DNA from: Phalacrocorax aristotelis
Taxonomy: Eukaryota > Chordata > Aves > Suliformes > Phalacrocoracidae
Direction of reading: 5' to 3'
Length of the DNA stretch: 64,000 bases
Assembly: GCF_949628215.1 (NCBI RefSeq)
Contig: NC_134283.1
Span: 23,538,975 to 23,602,974 of the forward strand
Part shown: piece after piece, positions 1 through 35,300 of the stretch
Layout of the letters: each line of letters begins with the position of its first letter
How positions within the stretch are numbered: the stretch's first letter is position 1
The notes under the pieces: generated by a model
Database searches by the model: none
Told to the model about the DNA's origin: nothing
What the model saw: only the letters and a program-made list of their open reading frames with translations
Made by a program: the position numbers and the translations under genes

Positions 1-416
1 CAGTTGAGGCCACCCATAGAAAGCCTCATATGTCTAGAGAAGCACATTCAAACACAGAGGAATAGTCTCTTCTTAGATTCTGCGATATTAGACAACGTAT
101 GCTCTTAAAAAGGAGAAATTTTGAATTTAAAATGAACATAACCCCTGCCGTTTTCAGCCTTATAGCATTTATTTTGATCATTCAGCCAGGGCTATCTGGT
201 GCTATGCTTATTGTGGTTGTATTTAGCTTGAATTCACCTAAACTCTGAACTGGTGTTATTCCCTCCTGGAGCTTTACATTCTTCTGCACCCTTGTTCTCC
301 TAAGAGGCAGAATCTGGTAATCAGCATAGTGTAAATTCATTTCTGCAATTATATACCTATTATTTTAACTAGTAATTAAGTGATTGAAAATCTGTCACAG
401 AACATAGCTTACTCAC
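1..416 (-). other. ARL2BP: ARL2BP intron (partial)
   Basis: Begins with the GTGAGT donor at 416-411 on the minus strand and runs off the window edge. AT-rich; I see no second ARL2BP exon and no recognisable repeat. Confidence 0.5.
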
Positions 417-454
417 ATGGCTACACCGAAGTTTTCTTCATCAGCAGTCTCCAT
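417..454 (-). CDS. ARL2BP: ARL2BP first coding exon (partial gene, 5' end only)
   Basis: Read on the minus strand, this exon encodes METADEENFGVAM and ends two bases into a codon (GCC AT) before a GTGAGT donor. The peptide aligns without gaps to the 13 N-terminal residues of human ARL2BP as I remember them (MDALEGESFALSF), sharing the acidic-then-F pattern. ARL2BP (BART) binds GTP-loaded ARL2/ARL3, acts in nuclear retention of STAT3 and at centrosome and cilium, and is about 160 residues long; the remainder must lie left of base 1. A second ATG directly upstream (455-457) is in frame, so the start may be one codon earlier. Position also supports the call: in human, ARL2BP follows RSPRY1 in the same direction, as here. 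The exon's 5' boundary is not clear. Short length keeps this moderate; confirmation would come from the missing downstream exons. Confidence 0.62.
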
Positions 455-839
455 CATTACAGCATTACCAGACCAGAGGAGAGGCAATCTGCTATATCAC
501 TGCTGTTAGTGGTTATTTCTTCTTTTTGGGCAAAGTACTAAGGAATAACATGTCTTGGCATTAAAACAAATTCAATTGTTAAATTACCATGCAATTCTCA
601 AATTCGGAGAGAATCTTTAATTTTTAGACATAGAAATTTCAAAATCATGTTCTCTTAACGTTACTGCTACTTCTTTCCCCTCATAACTCAAATTCTCTAT
701 GAACTTTCTTCTCTGCCTACTCAGCGAACAGGCTCAGAACTGCACATACCTGCAGTTAGCCTCTGAAAAGGGGTTTTAGGTGACTTTTATATCATTCCTC
801 CTGAAGGATATATGAGTGACTATTTTAAAGACACAGGAA

Positions 840-1720
840 AAGGAAGCCAGATAAGATGACGATGCCACCCGAGCGCGTCCCAGAGACCTCACAGGCCAGG
901 CGTCGGATAGCGATCCCATGCGCTTGGCCAGGGGCTCTGGCCGCCGCTGGCCTGCGTCCTGGCCGAAGCCTGGGCCGTGGCTATGCGCGGTTACCGGCCC
1001 ACCGCGCAGGACAAGGCACGCAGCAGCCCGGGACACCCCGGGGCCACTGAGATGGGCCAGCGCGACAGCTCTGGGTGCGTGCTGGGGCCGCCCTGCTCCC
1101 GCCACCGCTGCCGGGCGCCCAACGCCGGCCTAAAGCGCAGCCAGCTGAGGGGGGGCGCCAGCTCTTCGGCACCGCCTCAAGGCACAGGGGGAGGGATGAA
1201 CCCCCGCCTCCCCCTTCTCAGTCCTTGCTCCTGGGGACAGCGAGGCCCCCCAGCCCCGTCCCTGCCCAGGGGACCCGGGCACCCGGCCCGCCTCACCGCC
1301 GCCTCCTCAGAGACACTCAGCACCGGCTGCCGATACCTTCCCTCTCCGAAAGGCGCCCGGGTGACCCGCCCTTCCCAAGGAACACAGGCGCTGGGGCCGT
1401 GCCAGCTTCCCCCACCCCGCAGAGCAGGGGCCGGTGCAGCGGCCCGGTCCCGCCCCGCACCTACCGCCGGTCAGGGAGGCGCCGCGCACAGCCATCGCCC
1501 GCCTCCCTGCCCCGCCATCTCCTGGGAAACGCTTCCTTCCGCTCCGCCCACAGCCAATCCGAGAGCGATGCGGCCGCGAAGGGCCCGCCCACCCACAGAA
1601 GGCCCAATGAGAGCGCGCGGGAGTGGCCGGGGGGAAGGCGCTGTCCGCCGCCGTGGCGGGCCGTCAGGCCTGGGGAGGTGCCGGGGCAGGTGCTGAGTTT
1701 AACGTCAGGGCATCAAAGGC
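840..1720. promoter_or_regulatory. CpG island, ARL2BP promoter
   Basis: A sharply bounded GC- and CpG-rich block in AT-rich surroundings. Two CCAAT boxes (1554-1558 and 1604-1608, plus-strand reading), GC boxes and an ETS-like CGGAAG (minus strand, about 1530-1545) cluster near 1525-1610. That suggests leftward transcription starting near 1500-1530. A GTAGGT donor on the minus strand at 1464-1459 could end a non-coding first exon (about 1465-1530) that splices to the exon at 417-454. An ATG inside that putative exon would be an upstream reading frame running into the donor. Exact start sites are inferred. Confidence 0.65.
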
Positions 1721-1779
1721 CGCCGAGGAAGAAGATAAAGAGATAACGTGCTTCGTTGTGATGCACGCAGCCGTTACAT

Positions 1780-2060
1780 CGGCGGGTTTTCCCCTCACAG
1801 AGCAGGACCCTGAGGGCTGGAGGACAGCGCGCTGCCCTCCACCCAGCCCGCACCAGCGAGCCCGGGCTCACTCGGGTCGCCTCGGCAGGCGGCTGTCCTC
1901 CAGTGTTTCACACAAGAACGACTTGCCTCCCTGCCTCGGAGTCAACTACTTATTCTTCCAGGGGCACCTCACGCTCCCGCAGGCTGCCTGCATCGCCCTA
2001 CGGCACAGGCCCATTTACAACCCCGGCTCTCAGCAGAAGCAAAAGAATTAAAGAACAACA
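1780..2060. other. Short intergenic gap between RSPRY1 3' end and ARL2BP promoter
   Basis: No gene seen. The GC content falls from the CpG island towards the T-rich stretch that contains the likely RSPRY1 poly(A) signal. Open frames here are short and show no recognisable domain. Confidence 0.4.
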
Positions 2061-2084
2061 AATAGCCTTCAAGACGTTTTTTTT

Positions 2085-2090
2085 TTTATT
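2085..2090 (-). terminator. RSPRY1: Probable distal poly(A) signal of RSPRY1 (AATAAA)
   Basis: AATAAA on the minus strand about 2.64 kb beyond the RSPRY1 stop codon. It sits just before the ARL2BP CpG island, so it is the last sensible place for the transcript to end. Cleavage would fall near 2060-2075. Confidence 0.5.
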
Positions 2091-3016
2091 GTTGAATGGA
2101 CAACTTTGCAACTATTCGTTTTCCCTTCTGAGGGCCGGCGGAGCCACTGCCTCCCCTCCCTAGCCCCAGAGCCTTCAGGGCATGCAGGGAGCGACCGGGC
2201 TCACAGAGGATCGAGCTTTACAAAGATGCCCCCATCATGGATTTCAACAGAAAGCCAGTTGAATTTTACAGTCTTTTGTGAAATAAACAGGACAGTTCTC
2301 TGCAACACAGCTCCCTCCTCCGGCACCGTTGGCTTCCTCTGCCCAACACCAGCTGCATGGAAGACAGTCTGGGGCAAAATTTTCCAAAGCATTCACATCT
2401 TTTCAACAAAGAACGCAGGCACTTAATCCCATATCCACAAAGGCAGTGAGGCTCTTGGGTCACCTCCATTTTAAGGGGACACCAAATACCTAGCAGCCTT
2501 TGTGGACCTGGGCCTTAAGAGCTTAATCTGATACAGCACTTGATAGAAATCAGGAGTCCTAGGCACTTCTGAAAATTTTACCTCAGTTAATCCTGGCCAG
2601 GGAAACCAAAGCCCTGAAGTTACTAGAATCTACTAAGGCAGAGTCCAACATGGTTCTGTCCCACCTCTTCCCTAAAGTATGGTTTGTATCTTTGTACCTT
2701 AGGGATAAAAACCCATCATTGCATTTGGAAGCATTTAGAATTTCAGAATCACTTGAAATGAAGTTTTAAGATCCTTTTGGCAGTGATCGCGTTCATATGT
2801 TTGCTCATTCAGCACCAAGTAGGAAGGGACTCAGCCCTGACTGGCAATATGGATTACAGCAGAACACTGTAAAGTACAGTCAGTGAGGGAATGAGGCCCC
2901 CATGGCACAGATTTGCCAGTCTGACTTTAATCAAAACAGACATCCAAGGAGGAAGAGAATTCTCATTTCAGCAAAAAGACTAACCAGCACTCTGGTTTTG
3001 GATTCAGTCTGTATTT

Positions 3017-3023
3017 GGGGGGG

Positions 3024-3051
<28 letters not shown>
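3017..3051. repeat. G7A28 mononucleotide tract
   Basis: Seven G followed by 28 A on the plus strand (T28C7 in the RSPRY1 transcript direction). A simple slippage-prone tract inside the inferred 3' UTR. Confidence 0.95.
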
Positions 3052-3054
<3 letters not shown>

Positions 3055-3133
3055 ACAAGATGGACAGAACTTTCCCAGCTCACACATTGTACTCCAGAGG
3101 TTCAGTGGAAACACTTTTGGTTTTCCCCTTTTT

Positions 3134-3139
3134 TTTAAT
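3134..3139 (-). terminator. RSPRY1: Possible proximal poly(A) signal of RSPRY1 (ATTAAA)
   Basis: ATTAAA on the minus strand about 1.6 kb past the stop codon. It would give a shorter 3' UTR. It is followed in the sense direction by the long T-run at 3051-3024, which could serve as a U-rich downstream element. Confidence 0.3.
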
Positions 3140-4730
3140 CTCTCAATGAAATTCAGCACCCTTGAATTAGCAAAGGCAGAAGGTGAAAGGAGTTGCTAGG
3201 GAGCTTGATTGTGAACTCTGTGTGCAGAGCTCCCAGCTCCTATTTAAGTCAGTAGGAAGCAAGAGTGCTCAGCAGGAAGAAGCGAGCCTCAGCTCTGCTT
3301 TGTTAATACTTGATAGTACAATAAAGATAAACGATTTTAAAACGAAGATATATCGCAGCATGAGAATTCACTACAACAGCCTCTGCTGTTGAATCACTGC
3401 CACAAAGTGGGATTGTTTCGATGTACATTGTGTGTGAATTAGTAAAGTTCTAATATGTAGCCAGATAATTTAAAAAAACAACCTGTGCAAGTCTTGGAAG
3501 AAACCGAGTCGTATCCTCAGTTGGTGCAAAATAAGCATAACTCCACTGATTTTTGTGCTACTTCACTGACACCGGCTGTGAACCCTGATTCCTTGTAGAA
3601 ACCTGGTAAAACAGTCAAAAGCTGCCCGCTGAAATGCATCCTTAACATACAAGTGTCACAAATGCATAATTACAGTGGGAATCTCTGCTCCACTATATTA
3701 TCCCTACCAAAAATATGAAGTGTGGCCCCAAACCTGCTCAGAGCAGGACTGACACGTGGCAAGCAAGGTGCATTTCTAAAGAGTTACAGAACAAGACTGA
3801 ACTTGCTACCCAAGTAACTTTTTTTTTTTTAAATAAACTGGCCCTAAATTCTCCTCCAATCTTTTAAGATAGATCAGTATTTCCAAAGTGAACATAACTT
3901 TCAAAAACAACACTGATTAAAAAAAGATATTTGATAACCTTAAAAAATACCCAGAATATCAAATTAATTCCAGTCCAGCGTTATAATTATTTAAGAATAC
4001 CTCCTGAAAATTATATCCTCACAAAAAAACATGGGTACTGAAGTTAAAAGCATCAGAAACATTATATACTTGAAAATACCACCGATCTTTTAACGTTTAA
4101 AAACAAACCAGAACATTCTTTGGAATCACCAAGTTATTAAAACATGTGAGTTTCTCTATAGTCTCCACACTGTCTTTTCAAATGAGTCTGCATACGGATT
4201 CAGTCTCTGAGCAGTTTAATATCTGTCAGAAAATACAGTGTCTCTGACCAGCAGGAGGCTACATTAAACAGGGAAACATCAGCATCCTCTTTTTAGCACT
4301 GACTTCTGCCAAAAATAGAGGCTTTCGAGCACAAGACAGAACGGGCCTGTTTTAGGAGATATTTCTTTTCTCTTCTGTTCTAAAACGCATTGTACATTTA
4401 CCTCCAGTGCATATTTTTTCAGCACTTGCGACAGGCAAGAAGGAAAGGGGGAAGAAGAGAGATGCTCTCCTGCGCTCTTGCTTGGAGGAACCAATAGCCA
4501 TAGCATGTTGACCTACCAGCTCGCCTTACTGTTGAAACCCATTCCCGTTGCTGGCAACTTGGAATAGCTTATTAAAGATTTCCTTTTTAAAGATAAACAG
4601 ATTACAGTTTAGCATGAAATCTGGTTGTGGCTATGGTTCTATGTGCGTAAAGATTGGTTAGAGATGCTTTCCCCTTTCAGTATTGGTTGGAGTTCGTTAA
4701 AAACAAGTCTGTGGTATTTCTCCACATGTG

Positions 4731-27197
<22,467 letters not shown>

Positions 27198-28284
27198 CTA
27201 GAAAGTTTTAAGAGTGATGTTTGTGTGATCCTGAATTGTGATATTTTTGCATTATAAGCGTTGCTACCAGCTGGAATGAATGGGAAGTTGGAGACTTAGT
27301 TTCCAATATAATCGGTTATAATACACATTGGTCATCCAGCAGGAGGTCTGAAAAAGCAAACCCAAAACAAGAATCAGTGTTACTACTTCTAATAAATAAC
27401 AGAAGAATTCCTATTTTAGTAAACAGAATCAGTCTTGGTGGATAAAGCACCTAGGAGACATAAGGTTTGGACCTGAAATCTATTGCGTGGAAGGAAAAAG
27501 AAAGGAAGCGGAGGAGTAGGAAATAAGTAGCTCCCACCCACACACCATTCCTTTCTACACTACCTATTATTTCCCAGTTCTTCCATGACTTCTGGATGCA
27601 GAGGAACAACTTTGTCCTTAAATCTAGCACACTTACCCTTTAAATGGTAAGTATTAACAGTTTCATTTATTCTTTATTCTTTAGAGACACACTGCTTAAG
27701 CCACACAAGTAAAGGCTGCACATTTAACGTTCTCATTTCACATCAGGAATATTCAGTGTCATTTCCAGACTCACTCTACAAAATACTCTATTATCTCAAC
27801 AAACAATTGATTTAACACTGAACTCTGTGTTTAACCCATCTGCACATAGACATGTCTTTTTGGAACATGCCTACATTAACTGGATTCTCACCCAAAGAAG
27901 CATCAAGTACCAACCATGAAATGAACAGGTATTACAGACACCATTTTAATGCCTACAAATCTAACTGGGATTTTGAAAGGGGTTGTTTCCTTGCAGGTTG
28001 TATGCTTGTTCAGACTTAGTGTCAATCCACTCTTCCCTTTTTTGGGATTCAAGACTGTTTCAGACATTCTTTTGTTCTTGATTCTAATGGTTTGTATCAA
28101 ATACAGGCTCACTATTAAGTGGGACTGTAGGGCAGTCCCTCAGAATCACTGAATTGAGAATGCTAGAAAGAGCAAAAGGATTCAAAACCCTGCCTCATTA
28201 CAAGTTATTTTTCAAGCCATAGGGTGTATTTCTATAGAACATTATATTAAGTCTCAGCTAAAATAATGCCCTTCAGAAAACATC

Positions 28285-29365
28285 TGTATTAGGTTTGTAT
28301 GGCAAGGTTTTGGTAGCAGTGGGGCTACAGGGGTGGCTTCTGTGAGGAGCTGCTAGAAGCTTCCCCTGTGTCTGACAGGGCCAACACCAGCCAGCTCCAG
28401 GTCAGACCTGCTGCTGGCCAAGGCTGAGCCCATCAGCAATGGTGGTAGCATCTCTGGGATAACAGATTTAAGAAAGGGGAAACAAAAACCCAAACAAAAA
28501 CCCAAACTGCACAATTGCAGCTGGAGAGAGGAGTGAGAGTATGTGAGAGGAACAACCCTGCAGACGCCAAGGTCAGTGAAGGAGGAGGGGAAGAGGAGCT
28601 CCAGGGGCCAGAGCAGAGATTTCCCTGCAGCCCATGGTGAAGACCACGGTGAGGCAGGCTGTTCCCCTGCAGCTCATGGAGGTCCATGGTGGAGCAGATA
28701 TCCACCTGCAGCTTCTGGAGGACCCCATGCCAGAGCAGGCTGCGACTCCATGGGAAGCCTGTACTGGGGCAGGTTTTCTGGCAGGACTTGTGACTGTGTG
28801 GGGGACCCACACTGGAGCAGGATGTTCCTGAAGGACTGCAGCACCCTGTGGAAGGGACCCATGCTGGAGCAGTTTGTGAAGAACTGCAGCCCATGGGGAA
28901 GACTCACATTGGAGAAGTTCATGGAGGACTGTCTCCCGTGGGAGAGACCCCATGCTGGGGCAGGGGAAGAGTGTGAGGAGTCCTCCCCCTGAGGAGGAAG
29001 GAACAGCAGAGACATTGTGTGATAAACTGACAGCAATCCCCATTCCCCATCCCCCTGTGCCACTGACGGGAGGGAAAATCAGGAGTGAAGTTAAGCCCAG
29101 GAAGACGAGATGGGTAGAGGGAAGGTGTTTTAAGACTTGGTTTTATTGCTCATTATCCTACTCTGATTTGGTTGTCAATAAATTAAACTAGTTTCCCCAA
29201 GTCAAGCCTGTTTTGCCCATGACGGTAATCAGTGAGTGATCCCTCCCTATCCTTATCTCGATCCACAAGCTTTTCGTTGTCTTTTCTCTCACCTGTCCAG
29301 CTAAGGAGGGGAGTGATAGAGTGGCTTTGGTGGGCACCTGGCATCCAGCCAGGGTCAACCCACCA
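28285..29365 (+). mobile_element. Solo LTR of an endogenous retrovirus, probably ERVL-like
   Basis: A 1,081-base element starting TGTATTAGG and ending CCACCA, flanked on both sides by the 5-base direct repeat ACATC (28280-28284 and 29366-29370). No internal retroviral genes adjoin it, so it is a solo LTR left by recombination. It has a poly(A) signal AATAAA at 29177-29182 reading rightward, so it is antisense to RSPRY1. The 5-base duplication favours an ERVL-type integrase over ERV1 (4) or typical ERVK (6). Closely similar LTRs are, from memory, common in neoavian birds. Clean ends and a perfect duplication suggest a moderately recent, avian-age insertion. It is a fossil with no coding capacity. 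Confidence 0.85.
28590..28975 (+). repeat. Degenerate tandem repeats inside the solo LTR
   Basis: Seven or so imperfect units of about 34-56 bases, each ending in a variant of CATGCTGGAGCAG (28691, 28732, 28766, 28814, 28866, 28911, 28967). They account for the open frames on both strands here, which are not genes. Confidence 0.75.
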
Positions 29366-32300
29366 ACATCATTTCACGACTTACCTACTTCAAGCATGAC
29401 AGAATAAATAACTTAAGACTAAACTCATGTTATTCTTAAAAGAATAAAGTTTAACATTTAAGCTAGAAGTTATGAATATCCCGTAACAGGTTATTACTAT
29501 TCTACAATTATTAAATAATCTATTTAATAGCAGACATGTATCACCATAGTACAAAAAGAAAGTCAAAGACAGTTGCCATCTTTCAAATATGAAGGGCTCC
29601 CTACCATCAGGGTCAACTGGCAGCTGTGCAATTGCTGGCTGCCAACTGGAACAAGACCATAATGACATTATTTGGGAAGCCAGACACTGGTCATATGAGC
29701 AAGCCTCTGGATGTACAGCCACCACTGGAAAAGCACTGCAAACAAGCTCTCACAGATGCTTCTGTAGGTTTGAAGTACATTATCTTCTTTTAGCATGGTG
29801 AAAAGTGCAGTGTTAAGACATTAACTGAAGGCTAACTTGGGGCAGGGTGGGAAATCCCTCAGGGGATATTAATTGCAAAAAAACCCCCAAAATATTGTCT
29901 TCCGGTTCAAGAAATTCCTGAACCACAAATCATAAAAGGGTTTCAGCATACCAACATGCTTGTCTTATTCTCTAAGCAGTTTGACCACAACAAGAGGTGG
30001 GACACCAGGCTCAGGAGTCCTCACATCTGAGCCAATACAGCTGTTAATCTCAGTCAGCCAGGAAGAAGTAGATGTGAGGGTGCCAATATAGATGCATAGA
30101 TCTTAAACAGAACTGTGTAACATCACAACTGGTTCAAGTGACTTTTAAAGGTTAGGAGGTTTCTGGTTGGTTGTCTTCTGGTGTTCTGGGTTTTTTTTAG
30201 AGAAGAGCTAGTTATAAGAAATGCAAAAATAAGTCTTCCAAAGGAAAAATACCCATATATTTATGAATGCTGATCATATAAGGCTATTTTAGTAACTTAT
30301 GTTACTAAAATGTAAAACTGCTTTGTTTGTGTTACAGATTTAGAATCTGAATTTAGTTAAGCTGTTCTGTAACTTAAGAAAGCATTAATGCAATGAATCC
30401 ACCCTATCAATAACATGAGTATGGAAAAGTTTTATTTTAGGGATCAGCAATGAGTAAGAACCTATGTCTATAAAAATAGACATAAGTCAAGATTAAGACT
30501 GATTGACACCTAGGTTTTTCTGTTTGACAACTTAAAGTACGATTAAAAACAAGCTACTATGATCAACTCACCTTTAAGTATGTTTGGTTCAGGAACAGTT
30601 GGGCTTGCTTACAAACTGCTGTAACAGAGGTGGACTGTACTTCTTCAGGGTGCAGCAGTTGTATCCAGAAAAGCTGCACTCTATAAGCCTTTATTGTGGG
30701 CAGTGAGACATGACAGTTGACTCTGCTTTCACTTTTGGGAAGTATGCTGAAGAGCCCCTGAAGATAGAGGGAAAAGAAAGAACAATTCACATGGAAACTG
30801 CCTTTAAGGCAGACACATGACACTTCCTCCCTATGCTGATATTTTCAACCATGTTCAGCCTTTACAGGGGAAGTTCTCTCAAGGCTTCAGAAACCAGTTT
30901 GCCACCTACTAGCTTTAGGACTAGACACAGCTAGAGAAAACCCAATCTGTTTTTGCAGCTTTGGTATTCCAGACACCATAGCAAGTGCAGAGCAGTGACT
31001 GACTCCTCCCCTCAAATTACTGCTTACAGAAGGAAGAAGGGAAGCAATAATATCTGTTCCAGATCACCCTTCAGTAGAGTAAGGACAGCAGAAAATAAAA
31101 GCAATTACACCATAGAAGTTGATCAGATAAAGAGAAAAGATAAATAACAGGATAAACTTCCCTTATTTAGTAAAGAGCTGAGTTTGACAGCATTCTCTTG
31201 GCTGTTGCTTACCATCACATACAAGGAGTTCATTGTCAAGCCTCAGACAAACCAAAAGGCTGAATAATTAAGAATGTAAGGAAGGAGAGATCGCTACAGA
31301 TCCACCTTGCAAACCAGCTTGTCCAGATAGAGTATGAATGCATGGAGAGAGGTTCTAAAGTGCAAAGGAAAAGCTTTTTAAGAAAAGCCTTTTAAAACAG
31401 TGATGTACTAGATTGCATTTGAGCTGGCATATTTTTTAAGGACAGCTTTACAACATTGTAATGAACTGTGGCTGTAGCATTAGGCTGCTGGTGGCTATCC
31501 CAACTCCCTCCCTCTCAATGCTAAAGTAAAGAGGACAGAGACATCAAACTTCAGGTCAGCTGCAGGATGGAACGGGGAAATACAGTAGAGAAGGGAGATG
31601 CAAGTGATGAGAGTGATCAATTCTGCTTCTGTCCAAACTCACAGACCACAGTGACACAACCAATGCACAAAACCAAAGGCATTTTGCACATCATGAAAGA
31701 TGAAATATATTGTTGTTTCAGTAGGAGGTAACAATCTCTGCATACAAAGATGGAAAAAAGTTTTAAATTTTATTTTCAAGCCTAATTTTTGCAAATCCCT
31801 GCTCTCAACAAAACTTGGACACAAGAATATGGTTTTTTAATTCCAAAAATACTTAACAGTCTACTTACAAATACTGTCAGAATAAAAGAATAAAAGGGTT
31901 GGTTTTTTTAAGATTTTGTGTAAAAGAAGAAAAAAAATTCAAGGAGCAAAACGAGATTATCAGAACAGCAGTGTTGAGGTAGGCCAAGAGAAGCTTCTTG
32001 TCCTACCTGGCAGCAGATACTTAAAGCTGGGCATAACAGCAAGCATAGGATAATGGACGAATAGGCTCTTTCTAGCGTGCTCACCTGAGAGTCAATAGTT
32101 CAGTCTCCTGAGACAAAGGCCGCATGTTTGTTTTGCTGTTAAAACACCCCTAAGGAAGAGAATGAATCTTTCATAATTCATTTAATTTTTTTCAGTAGTT
32201 ACACAGCTAAGAGTCTCTGCAACTGCTTTTAAAATTTAGCAGTCTTCCATTATAATGTTGTGACCAATTGTTAACCAAAGTGTACTAGTTTTCTTAAAAA

Positions 32301-35300
32301 TTATGCTATTGGAGAATTTATTGTGGTTTGACTTTTACCGTTCATGTTTCAATATCACATCAAAACACTCTTTAACCCAAGTATGTTATGAACTAACAGC
32401 TATGATACACCTAAGCACCAGCACAAGAATAAGAACAAGTTTCCCGGGAAGGCCACTGGAATAGAAACCTATTGCCTCCTGTCAGGGCTGCAATGACACT
32501 GTGCAAACACTGTTTTATCAAACAATTAGTGCAAGACAAAGTAGATCTGAAAGTCTTCAGATGAAGCAACAGTGCATGAAAATACCAGCAAGAGCTAAGC
32601 TGTAAGACAGAAAGAAAACAGGTTCTCTATGTTAAAAGCTGTGACTGCTTTCCCTGTGATTAGCTCGACTTTATGACATTCAGATACAATGCTGTGCTAA
32701 AAAGCCCCATCCCATCAGTTTTGCACTTACCCAAGGAATATTCTTTGGCAAATTTAGCAAGTGATAACAAGACTATGAAAGCTGTTCACAACAGCAGACA
32801 GATTTGTAAAAGTGATAAAACTTTTATTTTACTTTGAAATGGTATTTTAATAAAAGCCCCATGTTTTTAGTGCAAGAAATGGTAAAGGCAGCAGCCAGTA
32901 CCTGCTTTTCAACAGGTGGGGTCATCCATTCACTCTGAATTCTAACCATCAGGTGCTACTTTGGGATGCAGGATTACGAAGTTGCCAAACAGGTGATCAA
33001 AATATAAGTTTTTATTCTATAGGAAGTATCTGATACCCATACCTCTCTCTCTGAACAGGTACTGTGAAAACAGCAGAGAATGCCACTGTCCAACACCTCC
33101 TCCTTTACACCAGGGAGCACCCGCAGGACACCCATTGAACGGCTGCCTCAGCACGGCACATTTTCTCCTAAAAAAGCCCCAGGCTCAGAGGCCATTTGAG
33201 CTGGACACCAACCCTGCACAGGAGGAACGCAGCTGCCGGGGCACTTGCAGACTCTGCCAGCAGCAGCCTCCCATGCCACTGCCGCCCCCACCGGCTGTCG
33301 GGACCACCCCTACTACAGCAAAGCAGCTGCTCTCCTGGTAGGCTCAGGCATGTGCATGGATGCATGAAGGAGTTGCAAGCTGCATAAAGTGACCAATTTG
33401 CCACAGCTGGAAGTCCAAATGTGGGGGAAAAACACCCCATAATCATAAGCCATTGAAACAAATGCTAATTGAGTGAATTTGCACCGGCCTGGCAGCGCAG
33501 ATGTCCAGCCTCCTCAAGAGAGGCCTCCTCTTGATCAACCAACAAAGTATGCCAATGGAGAAGTCAGCTCCGACTAGCATTAGGCTCATTTTCTCTGCAA
33601 TACGCAGCCCAAGAGTCAGTGATTCATCCCCTCAAACATTCGGCTACAGCCAACCATAATACAGCCTCACAATGGAAAATGCCTCTCCTTTCCATAAAAT
33701 GGAATGCATTGCCAAGCAAACAAAAAACCTCATGCACTTAAATGAGTGAAGAGGGTTTCATCTACTAGAACTACTTTTCCAGCTTCTGCCACTGTTACAA
33801 GAGTAACACCATCCTCTCAAGAGCAGATTAACATAGGAGCTCAGTCAAACCACACAGTAAAATTGACAGCTTTTCAAATGCAAAAATGTGAGAATTTGGG
33901 GCAGCAGTTTCTTATTAAGGAGATAAAATAATTAGAAAAATTTCCTCAATATTTCTTCCCCAAAGAAATGACACTCCTAAAAAGGAAACGATGGAAACAC
34001 TCGTGATGCCAGTCTGATGAAAAGTTCAAACTACCATGAGAAGGAAACACAGCTATGAATTGCTGCAAGATAATAATCTTCAATGCAGAAATAAGAGGGG
34101 GAAGAGGACAGTTTGCAACTACAAGCTTTTATTACATGGAGAGGATATCAGCTTTGAAATGATCAGGATAGGTGCTGAAAACCAAGAATTTCCAGTAAAT
34201 TAAATACAATTATAATGTGAAATGGCTACTTTCTCAGGAGATCGCATTGAGATCTGAGGTCAACCTCTCAACTATAACTAATGAGAAAGAGCTACCTGGT
34301 GTCCAGCGTGGCTACCACACCAAGAAGTGGACTGCAGGCTTCAGGAGGAGCAAGTAAATGCCATGCTGTTCTTTCCCACGTAGTAACCAAACATCATATT
34401 GTGTAATCTGAAGCAAACCCCTAATTCAAATCTATTTTCTTTAAAAATATCCCAGAGGGTTAAGATGAGCATCAAAACTCAGTGCATGCATTGACCAACA
34501 TGCAGCATGTCACCATCCCACATACATCACCACAGACATTTGCTTTCTTGCTGTAGTAAGAGCACCCTAAACTAAAAGCAGACCGACCTCGAACACCCCT
34601 GTTTCACAGAAAGGGAAAGAAACTGATTACCTCTCAAAAACTTTCTAGCGTCTGCCCAAGTGCTTGTCAGAGAAAACCCCAAGGTTGTGCAGGGCTTACG
34701 CAAAAAATTGGGCTTTAATCCTGCAGCCTTCTCTAGGTAATTCTAGCTTTGTCAGAACTGCAGAGTAGTTGAAGGATCTGATGATCTCTTGTTCCACTTG
34801 ACGTGATAATAGCCAAAGGAGAAAGACGCAGCAGATACTAACTTCCAGAGTAGTTTCTTTTTCTGTAGACTCACTATGAAAGTCAGATTTTATAGTCACC
34901 TGTACATTGGACTGCTTTGACTTTTTACTTCCCTTATGTCTGATTTAAGCTGGTACAGGGACACAAATTGCAACACAGATTTAAAGTGAACTTCACTGTC
35001 CCAAGTAGGTTTGGTAAAGAGAGACTCCTGCCCTGCCCACATTTTCCCTTACCTCTGGAAAAGGAGAGACCCCTGCCCAGGGCTCCTCAAGCATCAGAGA
35101 CTGTTCTGCTACAGCACTTTCTGAAAAGAAACTGAAGCATTTACCACCTCCTAGCTTCCTCCATCTCAGAGGTCATAAGTTCTCATCTCACAATCATATA
35201 GGTACAACAGTCTTTTGTACCATGGCCTTCAGCGAATCTGAGCTTCACTTTAACACTTTGTCTAAACCACCAATTCACTGCTGGTATCAACCATGTGCAA

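Larger units (their letters stand above)
2075..4730 (-). other. RSPRY1: RSPRY1 3' UTR (inferred)
   Basis: AT-rich sequence following the stop codon without a convincing splice or coding signal. The 3' limit depends on which of the two poly(A) signals is used (3139-3134 or 2090-2085). Confidence 0.5.

Noticed and set aside
856-1746. Long open frames in the left CpG island (up to about 240 residues)
   Set aside because: Low-complexity Pro/Arg/Gly/Ala translations overlap on several frames, typical of CpG-rich non-coding DNA.
3024-3051. Poly(A) tail of a processed pseudogene
   Set aside because: No coding similarity upstream on the plus strand and no target-site duplication seen; a simple homopolymer is enough.
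28543-29063. Overlapping 130-156 residue open frames on both strands
   Set aside because: They lie entirely in the solo LTR and come from its GC-rich imperfect tandem repeats. They resemble no gene.
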